A DNA stretch of 64,000 nucleotides, taken from NCBI RefSeq assembly GCF_000527175.1, contig NZ_AZUR01000001.1, forward strand, positions 310,001 to 374,000. The letters are read 5' to 3'. Positions 44,347 to 53,700 of this stretch are shown here, one piece after another. The position numbers and the translations under genes are program-made. The notes under the pieces were generated by a model that had not been told where the DNA came from, did no database searches, and saw only the letters and a list, made by a program, of their open reading frames with translations. Origin of the DNA: Pseudogulbenkiania sp. MAI-1. Lineage in GTDB: Bacteria > Pseudomonadota > Gammaproteobacteria > Burkholderiales > Chromobacteriaceae. Within the stretch, counting starts at the first letter, position 1; each line of letters opens with the position of its first letter.

Positions 44347-46559
44347 TGGCGTATGTCGTTGATTTTGCTGTAGCCGGGAATGGCCAGCCGCAGGGTGTCG
44401 ACCGGGTTGCTGCCGATACCGCCGAGGTCTTTCAGCTCCAGTTGCAGGTAGACGGCATTCTTGGTGGTGTTGCTGTCGGACACGTAGCGCTGGCCGACCA
44501 GGCGGGCGGTCCAGCAGCCGTCGTTGTACTCGACGCCGGCCAGTTGCTCCAGCGCTTTCTTGTCCTGCAGCGAGTAGTTGTAACGCGCCACGGCGTACCA
44601 CTTCTTCGCCAGCGGCCACTGGCCGGCGACGTCGACCTGGCGCAACGGGCCGAGCGTGCCGCCGACATCGGTCAGGCGGTCGTAGCGGTAGCGGATGCTG
44701 GCGGTCTTGCCGGGCTCGGGGGTGTAGAACAGCTGCAGGTTGTACTGCTCGGTCTTGGACAGATCCTGGTTGTGCTGGTACAGGCTGTCGAAGCGCCAGC
44801 TCGGGGTGATCTGGCCGCCGGCGCTTAACAGCAGGTCGGAGCGCTGGCTGCTGCGTTGGGTGGTGGTGCCGTTCAGCGTCAGGTCGTCCTTGCTGAAATA
44901 GAACACCTGCCCCGCCGACAGCCTCAGCTGCTCGATGCCGCTCTGGGCGTCGAGGTAGCGGGTGGACAGCGCGGCGGTCAGCTGGTCGGCGCCGTTGATG
45001 CGGTCGGAGCCGGAGAAGCGGTTCTCGCTGAACAGCTGGGCGAAGTTGATGTCGTTTTCCGAGGTGTCGAAGTTGGGCAGGTCGTTCTGCTGCTTGCTCG
45101 GAATGTTCAGATAGTAGAGCCGGGGTTCCAGCGTCTGGGTGTAGCTGCTGCCGAACAGGGTGGTGGGCCGGTCGAAGTAGAGGCCGGCGTCGGTGCTGAA
45201 GATCGGCAGGGTGCGCGTCACCTCGCGCGATTCGGTGCTCCCGAGGGCATCCAGGCTGTAGCGGGTATAGTGCACGCCGGCCTTGGGGCGGATGTAGCCC
45301 CAGCTCTGGTCCAGCGACCAGGTCACGCTGGGGTAGCTGACCAGGCGGCTGCCTTCCTGCTTGGTGGGGTGGGTGAAGCGGGTCAGCTCGGCCTGCAGAT
45401 TGGCCGACAGCCCCGCGCCCAGGTCCTGGTTGGCGCTGGCGCTGAGCTGCGGCAGGCGGGCGTAGGGCTCCTCGACCAGCGCGTCCGGATCCTGCAGCGT
45501 CTGGTAGCGTTGCGCCTTGAGCTGGGCGTTGAAGGTGCCGCTGTCCCACTCCTTGCCGTAGCCGAGCCAGGCTTCGCGAACCAGGTTGGTGCTGGAGGCG
45601 ATGTCCTGGCGGTTGCCGAAGTCGTCGAAGTAGTCGTCGTCGGAGACGTAGTTGGCGTTGTAGCCGGCGCCGAAGCCGGCGCCGAGGTTCTGCGTGTGCT
45701 TGGCGCGCCAGGCGTAGCGGCTGCGCCCGGCCTCCTTGTCGTCGGGTACCTGGGCCGTGGCGATCTCACCCTGGTAATCCGGCTGCAGGTAGCGGAACTC
45801 GGCACCGAGCATGGCGCCGCGTTTCTCGTTGTAGCCCGGCGTGATCGTGGCGTCGTAATTGGGGGCGATGTTCCAGTAGTAGGGAACGCTCAGTTCGGTT
45901 CCGTTGCTGCCGGTCTTGGCGATGGGGGCGAGGATGCCCGATTTGCGGCCCCCGTCGAGCGGGAAGTCGATCCACGGCGTGTACAGGATCGGCACGCCCT
46001 GGAACTCGAGCCGGGCATTGCGCGCCACGCCGACGTTCTTGCCGTAGTCGAGGTCGATGCTGGAGGCCTTGAGGTACCAGGAGTCATCGTCAGGACTGCA
46101 GGTATTGGCGCGTGCCTGCAGCAGACGGTACTTGCCCTTGCCGAGGAATTCGGCGCGTGTGCCGTCGCCGCGGAAGGAGCGCAGGCCCTCGGCGGCGGCG
46201 AAGTCCGGCTGCTCTGCGGTGCCGGTGCGGTTGGCCAGGTCGTAATCGATCAGCGTGCCGGAGACGCGGCTGCCGGCCTGGGTCAGCGTGAAGTGATCGC
46301 CGGCGCGGGCGCGGTTCTTGGCCTGGTAGTACTCCAGCCAGTCGGCCTTGAGCGTCTGGTCGTCACGGCGCACCACCACGTTGCCGCGGGCCTTGATTTC
46401 CACTTCCATCTGGCCGCTGAGCTCGTCGGCGCTGAGCTGAGTCTGTCCGGGGGCGGGAGGGGTGTTCAGCTCTTCGGCCTGGACCGACGACAGGGAGAAC
46501 GCGGCGGCCAGCGCCAGCGCCAGCGGGGTGGGTTGTAAACGTGCCATGCACAAAGCCAT
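44343..46559 (-). CDS. lptD: LPS-assembly outer-membrane protein LptD
   Basis: A 738-residue outer-membrane beta-barrel that, with LptE, inserts lipopolysaccharide into the outer leaflet. A signal peptide ends near 'LSSVQA-EE'. A periplasmic OstA/jellyroll domain follows ('ARGNVVVRRDDQTLKADWLE'). A long barrel ends in aromatic strands ('ARLVGQRYVSDSNTTKNAVY'). It is the first gene of the lptD-surA-pdxA operon and divergent from amgK with 61 bases between starts. The ATG at 46547 is an alternative start; neither has a clear ribosome site. Confidence 0.94.
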   Translation of the reverse strand: MALCMARLQPTPLALALAAAFSLSSVQAEELNTPPAPGQTQLSADELSGQMEVEIKARGNVVVRRDDQTLKADWLEYYQAKNRARAGDHFTLTQAGSRVSGTLIDYDLANRTGTAEQPDFAAAEGLRSFRGDGTRAEFLGKGKYRLLQARANTCSPDDDSWYLKASSIDLDYGKNVGVARNARLEFQGVPILYTPWIDFPLDGGRKSGILAPIAKTGSNGTELSVPYYWNIAPNYDATITPGYNEKRGAMLGAEFRYLQPDYQGEIATAQVPDDKEAGRSRYAWRAKHTQNLGAGFGAGYNANYVSDDDYFDDFGNRQDIASSTNLVREAWLGYGKEWDSGTFNAQLKAQRYQTLQDPDALVEEPYARLPQLSASANQDLGAGLSANLQAELTRFTHPTKQEGSRLVSYPSVTWSLDQSWGYIRPKAGVHYTRYSLDALGSTESREVTRTLPIFSTDAGLYFDRPTTLFGSSYTQTLEPRLYYLNIPSKQQNDLPNFDTSENDINFAQLFSENRFSGSDRINGADQLTAALSTRYLDAQSGIEQLRLSAGQVFYFSKDDLTLNGTTTQRSSQRSDLLLSAGGQITPSWRFDSLYQHNQDLSKTEQYNLQLFYTPEPGKTASIRYRYDRLTDVGGTLGPLRQVDVAGQWPLAKKWYAVARYNYSLQDKKALEQLAGVEYNDGCWTARLVGQRYVSDSNTTKNAVYLQLELKDLGGIGSNPVDTLRLAIPGYSKINDIRQ

Positions 46560-46620
46560 ATCTCGGGGGCAATCAGCGGTATAAAATCGCACAATTCTAT
46601 CAGCACCGCAACGAACCGAC

Positions 46621-47661
46621 ATGCAACGATTGGAACTGCTCAAGGGCTGGCTCGCCGGCCTCTTTCCCGACACTGAGCTGGCGGTGGAGTTCGCCGCCGC
46701 CGACGCCGATTTCCGCCGCTACTTCCGCGTCACCCTGCCGGACGGTACCACCCGCATCGTGATGGATGCGCCGCCGGACAAGATGAATACCGATGCCTAC
46801 GTGCGCGTGCGCGAGCTGTTTTCGATGGTGAACGTGCCGGAAATCCTGGTGCGCGACCGCGAGCAGGGTTTCATGCTGCTCGAAGACCTGGGACGCGTAA
46901 CCTATCTCTCCGCCCTGCTGCACGACGAGCGCCCGGTGGTGCACCAGCATCTGCTGCTGGAGGCCATCGACACGCTGATCGAGATCCAGAAGGCGAGCCG
47001 TGCGGGTGAACTGCCCGAGTACGACGAGGCGCTGCTGACGCGCGAGCTCAACTTGTTCCCGGAATGGTTCTGCGCCAAGGAGCTGGGCCGTCCGCTCAAC
47101 TACGCCCAGCGCCAGTTGTGGGACGCCGGCGTCAAGGCGCTGCTGCCGCCCTTGCTGGCGCAGCCCAAGGTGTTCGTGCATCGCGACTTCATCGTGCGCA
47201 ACCTGATGCTGACCCCGGGCAAGCCCGGCGTGCTGGACTTCCAGGATGCGGTGTACGGCCCGATCAGCTACGACCTGGTGTCGCTGCTGCGCGACGCCTT
47301 CATCGAATGGGACGAGGCTTTCGTGCTGGACCTAGTGGTGCGCTACTGGGAGCGCGCGCGCGCCGCCGGGCTGCCGGTCCCGGCCGATATCGACGTATTC
47401 TGGCGCGATGTCGAGTGGATGGGGGTGCAGCGCCACCTCAAGGTGGCCGGCATCTTCGCCCGCCTCTACCACCGCGACGGCAAGGACAAGTACCGCGGCG
47501 AGATTCCGCGCTTCCTCAAGTACCTGAAGAAGACCACGCGTCGCTATCAGGAGCTCTCGCCGCTCTACCAGTTGCTGGTGCAGCTGGTGGGCAAGGACGA
47601 GGACGACGACAGCCTCGGTTCGGTGTTCAGCGCCACCCGTATCGTGGCGGACGACGAATGA
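46621..47661 (+). CDS. amgK: Anomeric MurNAc/GlcNAc kinase AmgK
   Basis: A 346-residue aminoglycoside-phosphotransferase-fold kinase that phosphorylates MurNAc at the anomeric position during peptidoglycan recycling. The catalytic loop 'VHRDFIVRNLML' and metal-binding 'LDFQDAVYGPISYDLVSLL' are intact. The product is passed to MurU, whose gene overlaps its stop codon by four bases. This AmgK/MurU route by-passes de novo UDP-MurNAc synthesis, is known from Pseudomonas and is present in Neisseriales. Confidence 0.93.
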   Translation: MQRLELLKGWLAGLFPDTELAVEFAAADADFRRYFRVTLPDGTTRIVMDAPPDKMNTDAYVRVRELFSMVNVPEILVRDREQGFMLLEDLGRVTYLSALLHDERPVVHQHLLLEAIDTLIEIQKASRAGELPEYDEALLTRELNLFPEWFCAKELGRPLNYAQRQLWDAGVKALLPPLLAQPKVFVHRDFIVRNLMLTPGKPGVLDFQDAVYGPISYDLVSLLRDAFIEWDEAFVLDLVVRYWERARAAGLPVPADIDVFWRDVEWMGVQRHLKVAGIFARLYHRDGKDKYRGEIPRFLKYLKKTTRRYQELSPLYQLLVQLVGKDEDDDSLGSVFSATRIVADDE

Positions 47662-48359
47662 GGGCGATGATTCTCGCCGCCGGGCGCGGCGAACGCATGC
47701 GCCCGCTCACCGACCACACGCCCAAGCCGTTGCTGCCGGTCGGCGGCGAACCGCTGATCGGCTGGCACATCAAGCGCCTGCGCGAGGCCGGCATCGACGA
47801 GATCGTCATCAACCACGCCTGGCTCGGCGAGCGTATCGAGACGGCGCTGGGCGACGGCGCGGCCTACGGCGTGCATATCGCTTACTCGCGTGAGGGCACC
47901 GCGCTGGAGACTGCCGGCGGCATCGCCACTGCCTTGCCCTTGCTGGGCGAGGAGCCGTTCGTCGTGATCAACGGCGACGTGTTGACCGATATCGACCTGG
48001 CCGCGCTCGCTGCCGAGGCGGCACGGCTCGACGGCAAGCAGAGGCTGGCGCATCTGCTGCTGGTGCCCAACCCACCGCACCATCCCGGCGGCGACTTCGG
48101 CCTGCTGGGCGACGGCCGGCTGTCGGCCAGCCCGGCCGACGGCGTGGCGCTGACCTTCTCCGGCATCGGTGCCTATCATCCGGCACTGTTCGCCGCCACA
48201 CTGCCGCACCAGCCGGCCAAGCTGGCGCCGCTGCTGCGCGCGGCGATGGCGGAGGGCCGGATCAGCGGTGTGCGCCACGATGGGCTGTGGCTCGACGTCG
48301 GCACCGCCGAGCGCCTGGCCGAAGCCGACGCCATCGCCCGCGGCTGGGCCGGGCGGTGA
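47658..48359 (+). CDS. murU: N-acetylmuramate alpha-1-phosphate uridylyltransferase MurU
   Basis: A 233-residue nucleotidyltransferase that makes UDP-MurNAc from MurNAc-1-phosphate. The signature 'AAGRGERMRPLTDHTPKPLL' is complete. Metal-binding aspartate lies in 'FVVINGDVLTDIDL', and the C-terminal metal site in 'LWLDVGTAERL'. It is coupled to amgK upstream (ATGA) and its stop overlaps the ruvC GTG start, so cell-wall recycling and recombination genes share a transcript. Confidence 0.93.
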   Translation: MRAMILAAGRGERMRPLTDHTPKPLLPVGGEPLIGWHIKRLREAGIDEIVINHAWLGERIETALGDGAAYGVHIAYSREGTALETAGGIATALPLLGEEPFVVINGDVLTDIDLAALAAEAARLDGKQRLAHLLLVPNPPHHPGGDFGLLGDGRLSASPADGVALTFSGIGAYHPALFAATLPHQPAKLAPLLRAAMAEGRISGVRHDGLWLDVGTAERLAEADAIARGWAGR

Positions 48360-48886
48360 GCCGGCGCATCCTCGGCATCGACCCCGGCAGCCGCATCACC
48401 GGCTTCGGCGTCATCGACGTCATCGGCCAGCAGCGCCACTACGTCGCCTCCGGCTGTATTCGCACGCCGCAAGGCGCGCCGCTGGCCGAGCGCATCAAGG
48501 TTATCGTCGACGGCCTGTTCGGCGTGGTCGACACCTACCGGCCGGGCGAGGCCGCGGTCGAGCAGGTGTTCGTCAACGTCAACCCGGCCGCCACGCTGAT
48601 GCTGGGTCAGGCGCGCGGCGCGGTGCTGGCCGCGCTGGTGTTGAAGCAGCTGACGGTGGCCGAATACACCGCGCTGCAGGTCAAGCAGTCGGTGGTCGGC
48701 CACGGCAAGGCGCCCAAGGAGCAGGTGCAGGCGATGATCGTGCGACTGCTGCACCTGTCCGGCACGCCGCAGGCTGACGCCGCCGACGCGCTGGCAGTGG
48801 CGCTGGCGCACGCCAACCACAGCCACGCCGCCGTCGCCGCCTTCACCCGCCAGGGGCTGAGGGTGAAGGGCGGTCGGCTAGCCTGA
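48356..48886 (+). CDS. ruvC: Holliday-junction resolvase RuvC
   Basis: A 176-residue endonuclease that cuts Holliday junctions moved by RuvAB. The catalytic acids are in 'RILGIDPGSRITGFGV' (D9), 'VEQVFVNVNPAATLMLGQAR', and the C-terminal 'ADAADALAVALAHA'. The start is GTG at 48356, overlapping the murU stop; upstream in-frame ATG codons lie inside murU and lack family sequence. ruvA follows after 88 bases. Confidence 0.95.
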   Translation: MSRRILGIDPGSRITGFGVIDVIGQQRHYVASGCIRTPQGAPLAERIKVIVDGLFGVVDTYRPGEAAVEQVFVNVNPAATLMLGQARGAVLAALVLKQLTVAEYTALQVKQSVVGHGKAPKEQVQAMIVRLLHLSGTPQADAADALAVALAHANHSHAAVAAFTRQGLRVKGGRLA

Positions 48887-48974
48887 CATGACCGGCTCAA
48901 CAAGCCGCGCCGACTGTGGCAGCATGACGGCCTGATGCCGGCCTTCGGCCAACCTTCTATTATCTGGATATCCC

Positions 48975-49568
48975 ATGATCGGACGCCTTACCGGCCAGCT
49001 CATCGAAAAACTCCCGCCGCAGATCGTGGTAGACGTCGGCGGGGTCGGCTACGAAGTCGACGTTCCGATGAGCACCTTCTATCAACTGCCTGCGCTGGGC
49101 GAGAAAACCACGCTCTACACCCACCTGGTGGTGCGTGAGGATGCTCATCTATTGTTCGGCTTCGCCAGCAAGGGCGAGCGCGAGACCTTCCGCCAATTGA
49201 TCAAGGTCAGCGGTATCGGCGCCAAGATCGCGCTAGCCGTGCTGTCTGGCCTGAGTGCCGACGAACTGGCGCTGGCGGTAGCGAGCGAGGACCTCAAGCG
49301 TCTCTCCAGTGTGCCGGGCATCGGCAAGAAGACCGCCGAGCGGCTGGTGCTGGAACTGCGCGGCAAGCTCGCCACCGGCGGCGCTGTCACCACCCCGGGC
49401 GGGCTGGCGTTCGCCGCTACCCCGGACGACAAGAGCGATATCGTCAATGCCCTGCTGGCACTGGGCTACAACGACAAGGAAGCCGCCGCCGCCACTAAGG
49501 GCCTGCCGCCCGACGTCACCGTGAGCGATGGCGTGCGTCTCGCGCTCAAGAGCCTGATGAAAGGATAA
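48975..49568 (+). CDS. ruvA: Holliday-junction branch-migration protein RuvA
   Basis: A 197-residue tetrameric DNA-binding protein that targets RuvB to junctions. The N-terminal OB domain starts 'MIGRLTGQLIEKLPPQIVVD'. Two helix-hairpin-helix motifs follow ('LIKVSGIGAKIALAVLSG' and 'LSSVPGIGKKTAERLVLEL'). The C-terminal RuvB-contacting domain is at about 150-197. It is followed after 3 bases by the NYN-LOTUS gene, not by ruvB. Confidence 0.97.
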   Translation: MIGRLTGQLIEKLPPQIVVDVGGVGYEVDVPMSTFYQLPALGEKTTLYTHLVVREDAHLLFGFASKGERETFRQLIKVSGIGAKIALAVLSGLSADELALAVASEDLKRLSSVPGIGKKTAERLVLELRGKLATGGAVTTPGGLAFAATPDDKSDIVNALLALGYNDKEAAAATKGLPPDVTVSDGVRLALKSLMKG

Positions 49569-49571
49569 GAC

Positions 49572-50351
49572 ATGGCCAACGTCGCGGTACTGATCGATGC
49601 CGACAACGTCTCGCCGGGCTGGATCGAGGACGTGCTGGAAGAGGCCGGCAAGCTCGGCGTGCTGGCTTTGAAGCGCGTCTATGGCGACTTCAGCCGCCAC
49701 GACAAGGCCTGGCGCGAGCTGTGCGCGCGCTTCGCCATCCATCCCGTCCAGCAATTTCCCAATACCAAGGGCAAGAACGCCTCTGACATCACGCTGGTGA
49801 TCGACGCCATGGACATGCTGCACTCGGGCCGCTATCAGAGCTTTTGTCTGGTCTCCAGCGACAGCGACTTTTCGCGGCTGGCCACCCGCCTGCGCGAAGA
49901 CGGGCTGGAAGTGTGGGGCTTCGGCGAGGAGAAGACGCCATCGGCTTTCGTCAATGCCTGCAGCAAGTTCGTCTACGTCGAAGTGCTGGGCATGGTCGAC
50001 GAGGCCAAGGTGGACGAGGTAGTGGGCAAGGGCGACGAAGCCAGTCGCAGCGCCGCCAAACCCCCTCTGCCTGCCCGTGTGCTGCGCCCGCTGGACAAGA
50101 AGCTGCGTGCACAGTTCCAGAAAGGCATCGAGAGCATGGACGACGACGAAGGCTGGGCCGATCTGGGCGGGGTGGGCAGCCTGTTGGGGCAGTGGATGCC
50201 GGATTTCGATCCGCGCAATTACGGCTTCGCCAAGCTGTCCGAGCTGGTGGTGAAGTCGGGCTGGTTCGAGGTGCGCAAGGCCAGCAGCGGTCGTGGCGGG
50301 GTCTCCATCCGGCTGAAACAGGGCAACGGCGTGAAGAAAGCCGGCAAGTAG
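49572..50351 (+). CDS. NYN-domain putative ribonuclease with OST-HTH/LOTUS domain
   Basis: A 259-residue protein. The N-terminal NYN/PIN-like nuclease domain (1-150) has the acidic residues expected for metal binding: 'VAVLIDADNV', 'NASDITLVIDAMDML' and 'LVSSDSDFSRLATRLRE'. An OST-HTH/LOTUS RNA-binding domain follows (about 180-250, 'GWADLGGVGSLLGQWMPDFD' then 'YGFAKLSELVVKSGWFEV'). Such proteins are predicted to degrade or bind structured RNA. It lies 3 bases after ruvA and is followed by a terminator before ruvB. Confidence 0.88.
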   Translation: MANVAVLIDADNVSPGWIEDVLEEAGKLGVLALKRVYGDFSRHDKAWRELCARFAIHPVQQFPNTKGKNASDITLVIDAMDMLHSGRYQSFCLVSSDSDFSRLATRLREDGLEVWGFGEEKTPSAFVNACSKFVYVEVLGMVDEAKVDEVVGKGDEASRSAAKPPLPARVLRPLDKKLRAQFQKGIESMDDDEGWADLGGVGSLLGQWMPDFDPRNYGFAKLSELVVKSGWFEVRKASSGRGGVSIRLKQGNGVKKAGK

Positions 50352-50374
50352 CCGTGCCATGTTCGTTCGACCAC

Positions 50375-50402
50375 GCCGCTCTCCTGAGCGGCTTTGTTTT
50401 TT
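50375..50402 (+). terminator. Terminator after the NYN-LOTUS gene
   Basis: The perfect 7-bp stem GCCGCTC/GAGCGGC has a TCCT loop and is followed by TTTGTTTTTT. It separates ruvB from the ruvCA transcript. Confidence 0.85.
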
Positions 50403-50503
50403 GCGGCCAATCCCTCGCGGCCAGAATGGCGGCCTCCGCCGTCGTGACGCTCCCACCTATGGAGCAGTGGTAACATCACCGGATTGATGTTCAAGACCAT
50501 GCC

Positions 50504-51538
<1,035 letters not shown>

Positions 51539-51553
51539 TTCACGGGAAACGGC

Positions 51554-51700
51554 ATGAAGCTCATACTGATCATCAAGGCCGGCACACCTTCGCCGGAAGC
51601 CGCCTGCTGGCGCGCTTTGCCGCGCTGCTGTCGGTGGTATGAGGGGCGGCAGGGCGTGGCAGGGGCACGACAATCTGTCGCCGATTGGCCTCGGCGTTGA
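51554..51700 (+). other. Short ORF, possible gene remnant after ruvB
   Basis: A 48-codon ORF starts 16 bases after ruvB. Its first 14 residues (MKLILIIKAGTPSP) resemble the start of class I glutamine amidotransferases, but the rest (Arg/Trp/Cys rich) does not. It could be the broken 5' end of such a gene or a chance ORF. The resemblance is recalled, not searched. Confidence 0.18.
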
Positions 51701-51777
51701 AAGACGCCATCGAATCCGCCCGGCTGAGCACGTACAATGCGTGCCAGTCATGATGACTGACAACAAGGGGAATTTGC

Positions 51778-52170
51778 ATGTTCTTTGCATTGCTTGCGGC
51801 GACGTTCCTGGTGGCGCTGGCCGCCTCGTTGCTCACCGCGAAGTTTTTCGACGGCGCGGTCAACCGCATCCTCAGCCGCATCGTCGGCGACGAAATGGCT
51901 GACGCCTGGCGCAAGTACCTGCGCTTCGCCATCGTGGTGGTCGGGGTCTCCGGCGGAGTAAGGCTGTGGGAACTGGAAAAATACGTCACCGCCACGCGCG
52001 AATCGTCGGCGCTGGAACTCAACGGCATGCGCTGGACGCTGGAAATCTACCGCACGTTGATCGAGACGTTGCAGTCGGTGGCGTGGATGATGCTGCTGTT
52101 CTTCCTGTGTTCGATGATCGCCTACGTCATCGTGCGTGCCATCGAACTCAAGCACGGCGCTCAGGAGTAG
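51778..52170 (+). CDS. Conserved hypothetical membrane protein
   Basis: I do not recognise a family. The 130 residues have an N-terminal helix (2-22), a cytoplasmic or periplasmic stretch, a second weaker helix near 50-62 ('FAIVVVGVSGGVRLWE') and a C-terminal helix (100-121, 'VAWMMLLFFLCSMIAYVIVR'). The AAGGGGAA site precedes the ATG. It is followed by a strong terminator and is probably monocistronic. Confidence 0.72.
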   Translation: MFFALLAATFLVALAASLLTAKFFDGAVNRILSRIVGDEMADAWRKYLRFAIVVVGVSGGVRLWELEKYVTATRESSALELNGMRWTLEIYRTLIETLQSVAWMMLLFFLCSMIAYVIVRAIELKHGAQE

Positions 52171-52236
52171 CAGGTAGGGCGGGTTCGGCTCGCAGCCACA
52201 ACCCGCCGCAGGTGGCTGCTGTGCCGGCCTGAACAG

Positions 52237-52274
52237 AAAAACGCCGCCTTCCCGACCGGGAACGCGGCGTTTTG
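52237..52274 (+). terminator. Terminator of the small membrane protein gene
   Basis: Long stem AAAACGCCGC/GCGGCGTTTT with an inner TTCCCG/CGGGAA stem, ending in a T run. Confidence 0.85.
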
Positions 52275-52295
52275 TCATCATCGGGGACGTAGGAA

Positions 52296-52400
52296 CGTAG
52301 GATGGGTGAAGCGAAGCGTAACCCATCGGTGATGTCGACGGCCGGGGCGCGTTGGTGCCTCCCTCCATCTGAAGTCCGGGCGAGCTCAATCCGGCCTACG
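52296..52400. repeat. Dispersed intergenic repeat, copy A
   Basis: The left arm at 52296-52327 begins CGTAGGATGGGTG and ends GTAACCCATC; within it GATGGGT and ACCCATC are inverted. The element closes at about 52400 with CCTACG, the inverse of its CGTAGG start. A second copy of the 32-base arm is at 61323-61354, with 30 of 32 bases identical. Elements of this type are scattered between genes in many proteobacteria; no function is assigned. Confidence 0.75.
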
Positions 52401-52430
52401 CTGTCCCAAGGGTTCCTGGCGATGAATACG

Positions 52431-52466
52431 ACAAGGCCCCTGTCCGTGGAGGAGCAGGGGCCTTGT
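52431..52466 (-). terminator. Strong hairpin after proB
   Basis: A perfect 12-bp stem ACAAGGCCCCTG/CAGGGGCCTTGT with a 12-base loop lies 23 bases after the proB stop. The following minus-strand bases (CGTATTC) are not a T tract, so efficiency is uncertain. Confidence 0.6.
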
Positions 52467-52488
52467 GCCATTTCCAGCGATGAGGTCG

Positions 52489-53607
52489 TTACAGCGCCAC
52501 CATGTTGTCGCGGTGGATCAGCTCCGGTTCGACCAGGTAGCCCAGGATGCCCTCGATCGCGCGCGTCGGCTTCTGCATGATCAGCCGCGCCTCGTCCGAG
52601 CTGTAGTTGACCAGCCCGCGCGCCACCTCCACGCCGCTCTCGTCGACGCAGGCCACCGCCTCGCCGCGCAGGAAATCCCCCTCCACGCGCAGCACGCCGA
52701 TCGGCAGCAGGCTGCTGCGTTTCTGCCGCACCGCCAGCGCGGCGCCGCTGTCGAGCACCAGCCGGCCGGTCAGGATCAGGTGGTCGGCCAGCCACTGCTT
52801 GCGCGCCGTCATGCGGCTGGTCGGCGCCAACAGCTGGGTGCCGATGGCTTCGCCGTCGGCGAGCCGCGACAGCACGTTCAGCTCGCGGCCGCAGGCGATC
52901 ACCGTGGCGGCCCCGCTGCGCGCCGCGCGCTTGGCGGCGAGGATCTTGGTCAGCATGCCGCCGGTGCCGACGCTGCTGCCGGCGCCGCCGGCCATCGCCT
53001 CCAGCTCCGGCGTGCCGGCCACCGCCTCGTGCACGAACTCGGCATCCGGATGCTTGCGCGGATCGGCGGTGTAGAGGCCCTGCTGGTCGGTCAGGATCAC
53101 CAGCGCATCGGCCTCGATCAGGTTGGTCACCAGCGCGCCCAGCGTGTCGTTGTCGCCGAAACGGATCTCGTCGGTCACCACCGTGTCGTTCTCGTTGATG
53201 ATCGGCACCACGTTGAGGTTGAGCAGCGTGGTCAGCGTGGAGCGGGCGTTGAGGTAGCGGGTGCGGTCGGTCAAGTCCTCGTGGGTGAGCAGCACCTGCG
53301 CGGTCTGCAGGCCGAATTCGCGGAAGGCGCTCTCGTAGGCCTGGCACAGCCCCATCTGGCCGACCGCGGCGGCGGCCTGCAGCTCGTGCACGGCCTTGGG
53401 CCGGCTGCCCCAGCCCAGGCGCTGGCAGCCTTCGGCGATGGCGCCGCTGGAGACCAGCACCACCTGCTTGCCGCGCCGCTTGAGGTCGGCGATCTCCGCC
53501 GCCCAGCGCGCCAGCGCCGCCAGATCCAGTCCCTTACCGTCGTTGGTGACCAGGCTCGATCCCACCTTGACCACCAGGCGACTGCCCGCATGAATGACCG
53601 ATTGCAT
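52489..53607 (-). CDS. proB: Glutamate 5-kinase
   Basis: A 372-residue enzyme for the first step of proline synthesis. The amino-acid kinase domain (1-260) has 'RLVVKVGSSLVTNDGKG', 'VVLVSSGAIAEG', 'INENDTVVTDEIRFGDND' and 'GTGGMLTKILAAKRA'. A C-terminal PUA domain follows (about 280-365). The ATG at 53607 is preceded by GGGG; 25 upstream in-frame codons are not conserved. proA is not adjacent, and the common obg-proB neighbourhood is missing. Confidence 0.96.
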   Translation of the reverse strand: MQSVIHAGSRLVVKVGSSLVTNDGKGLDLAALARWAAEIADLKRRGKQVVLVSSGAIAEGCQRLGWGSRPKAVHELQAAAAVGQMGLCQAYESAFREFGLQTAQVLLTHEDLTDRTRYLNARSTLTTLLNLNVVPIINENDTVVTDEIRFGDNDTLGALVTNLIEADALVILTDQQGLYTADPRKHPDAEFVHEAVAGTPELEAMAGGAGSSVGTGGMLTKILAAKRAARSGAATVIACGRELNVLSRLADGEAIGTQLLAPTSRMTARKQWLADHLILTGRLVLDSGAALAVRQKRSSLLPIGVLRVEGDFLRGEAVACVDESGVEVARGLVNYSSDEARLIMQKPTRAIEGILGYLVEPELIHRDNMVAL

Positions 53608-53700
53608 GAAACCCCACTCGCAAGGAAAGAATACGGACCCGCCAGTATGCCGCAAATCGCCCCCGACCTGAAGCACGCCCACGGCGGCGGCCGGACGCGC

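Larger units (their letters stand above)
52171..52488. other. 318-base gene-free stretch with terminators and a dispersed repeat
   Basis: It contains no supported gene. It holds a terminator for the upstream membrane protein gene (52237-52274), a dispersed intergenic repeat (52296-52400) and a hairpin after proB (52431-52466). Confidence 0.7.
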
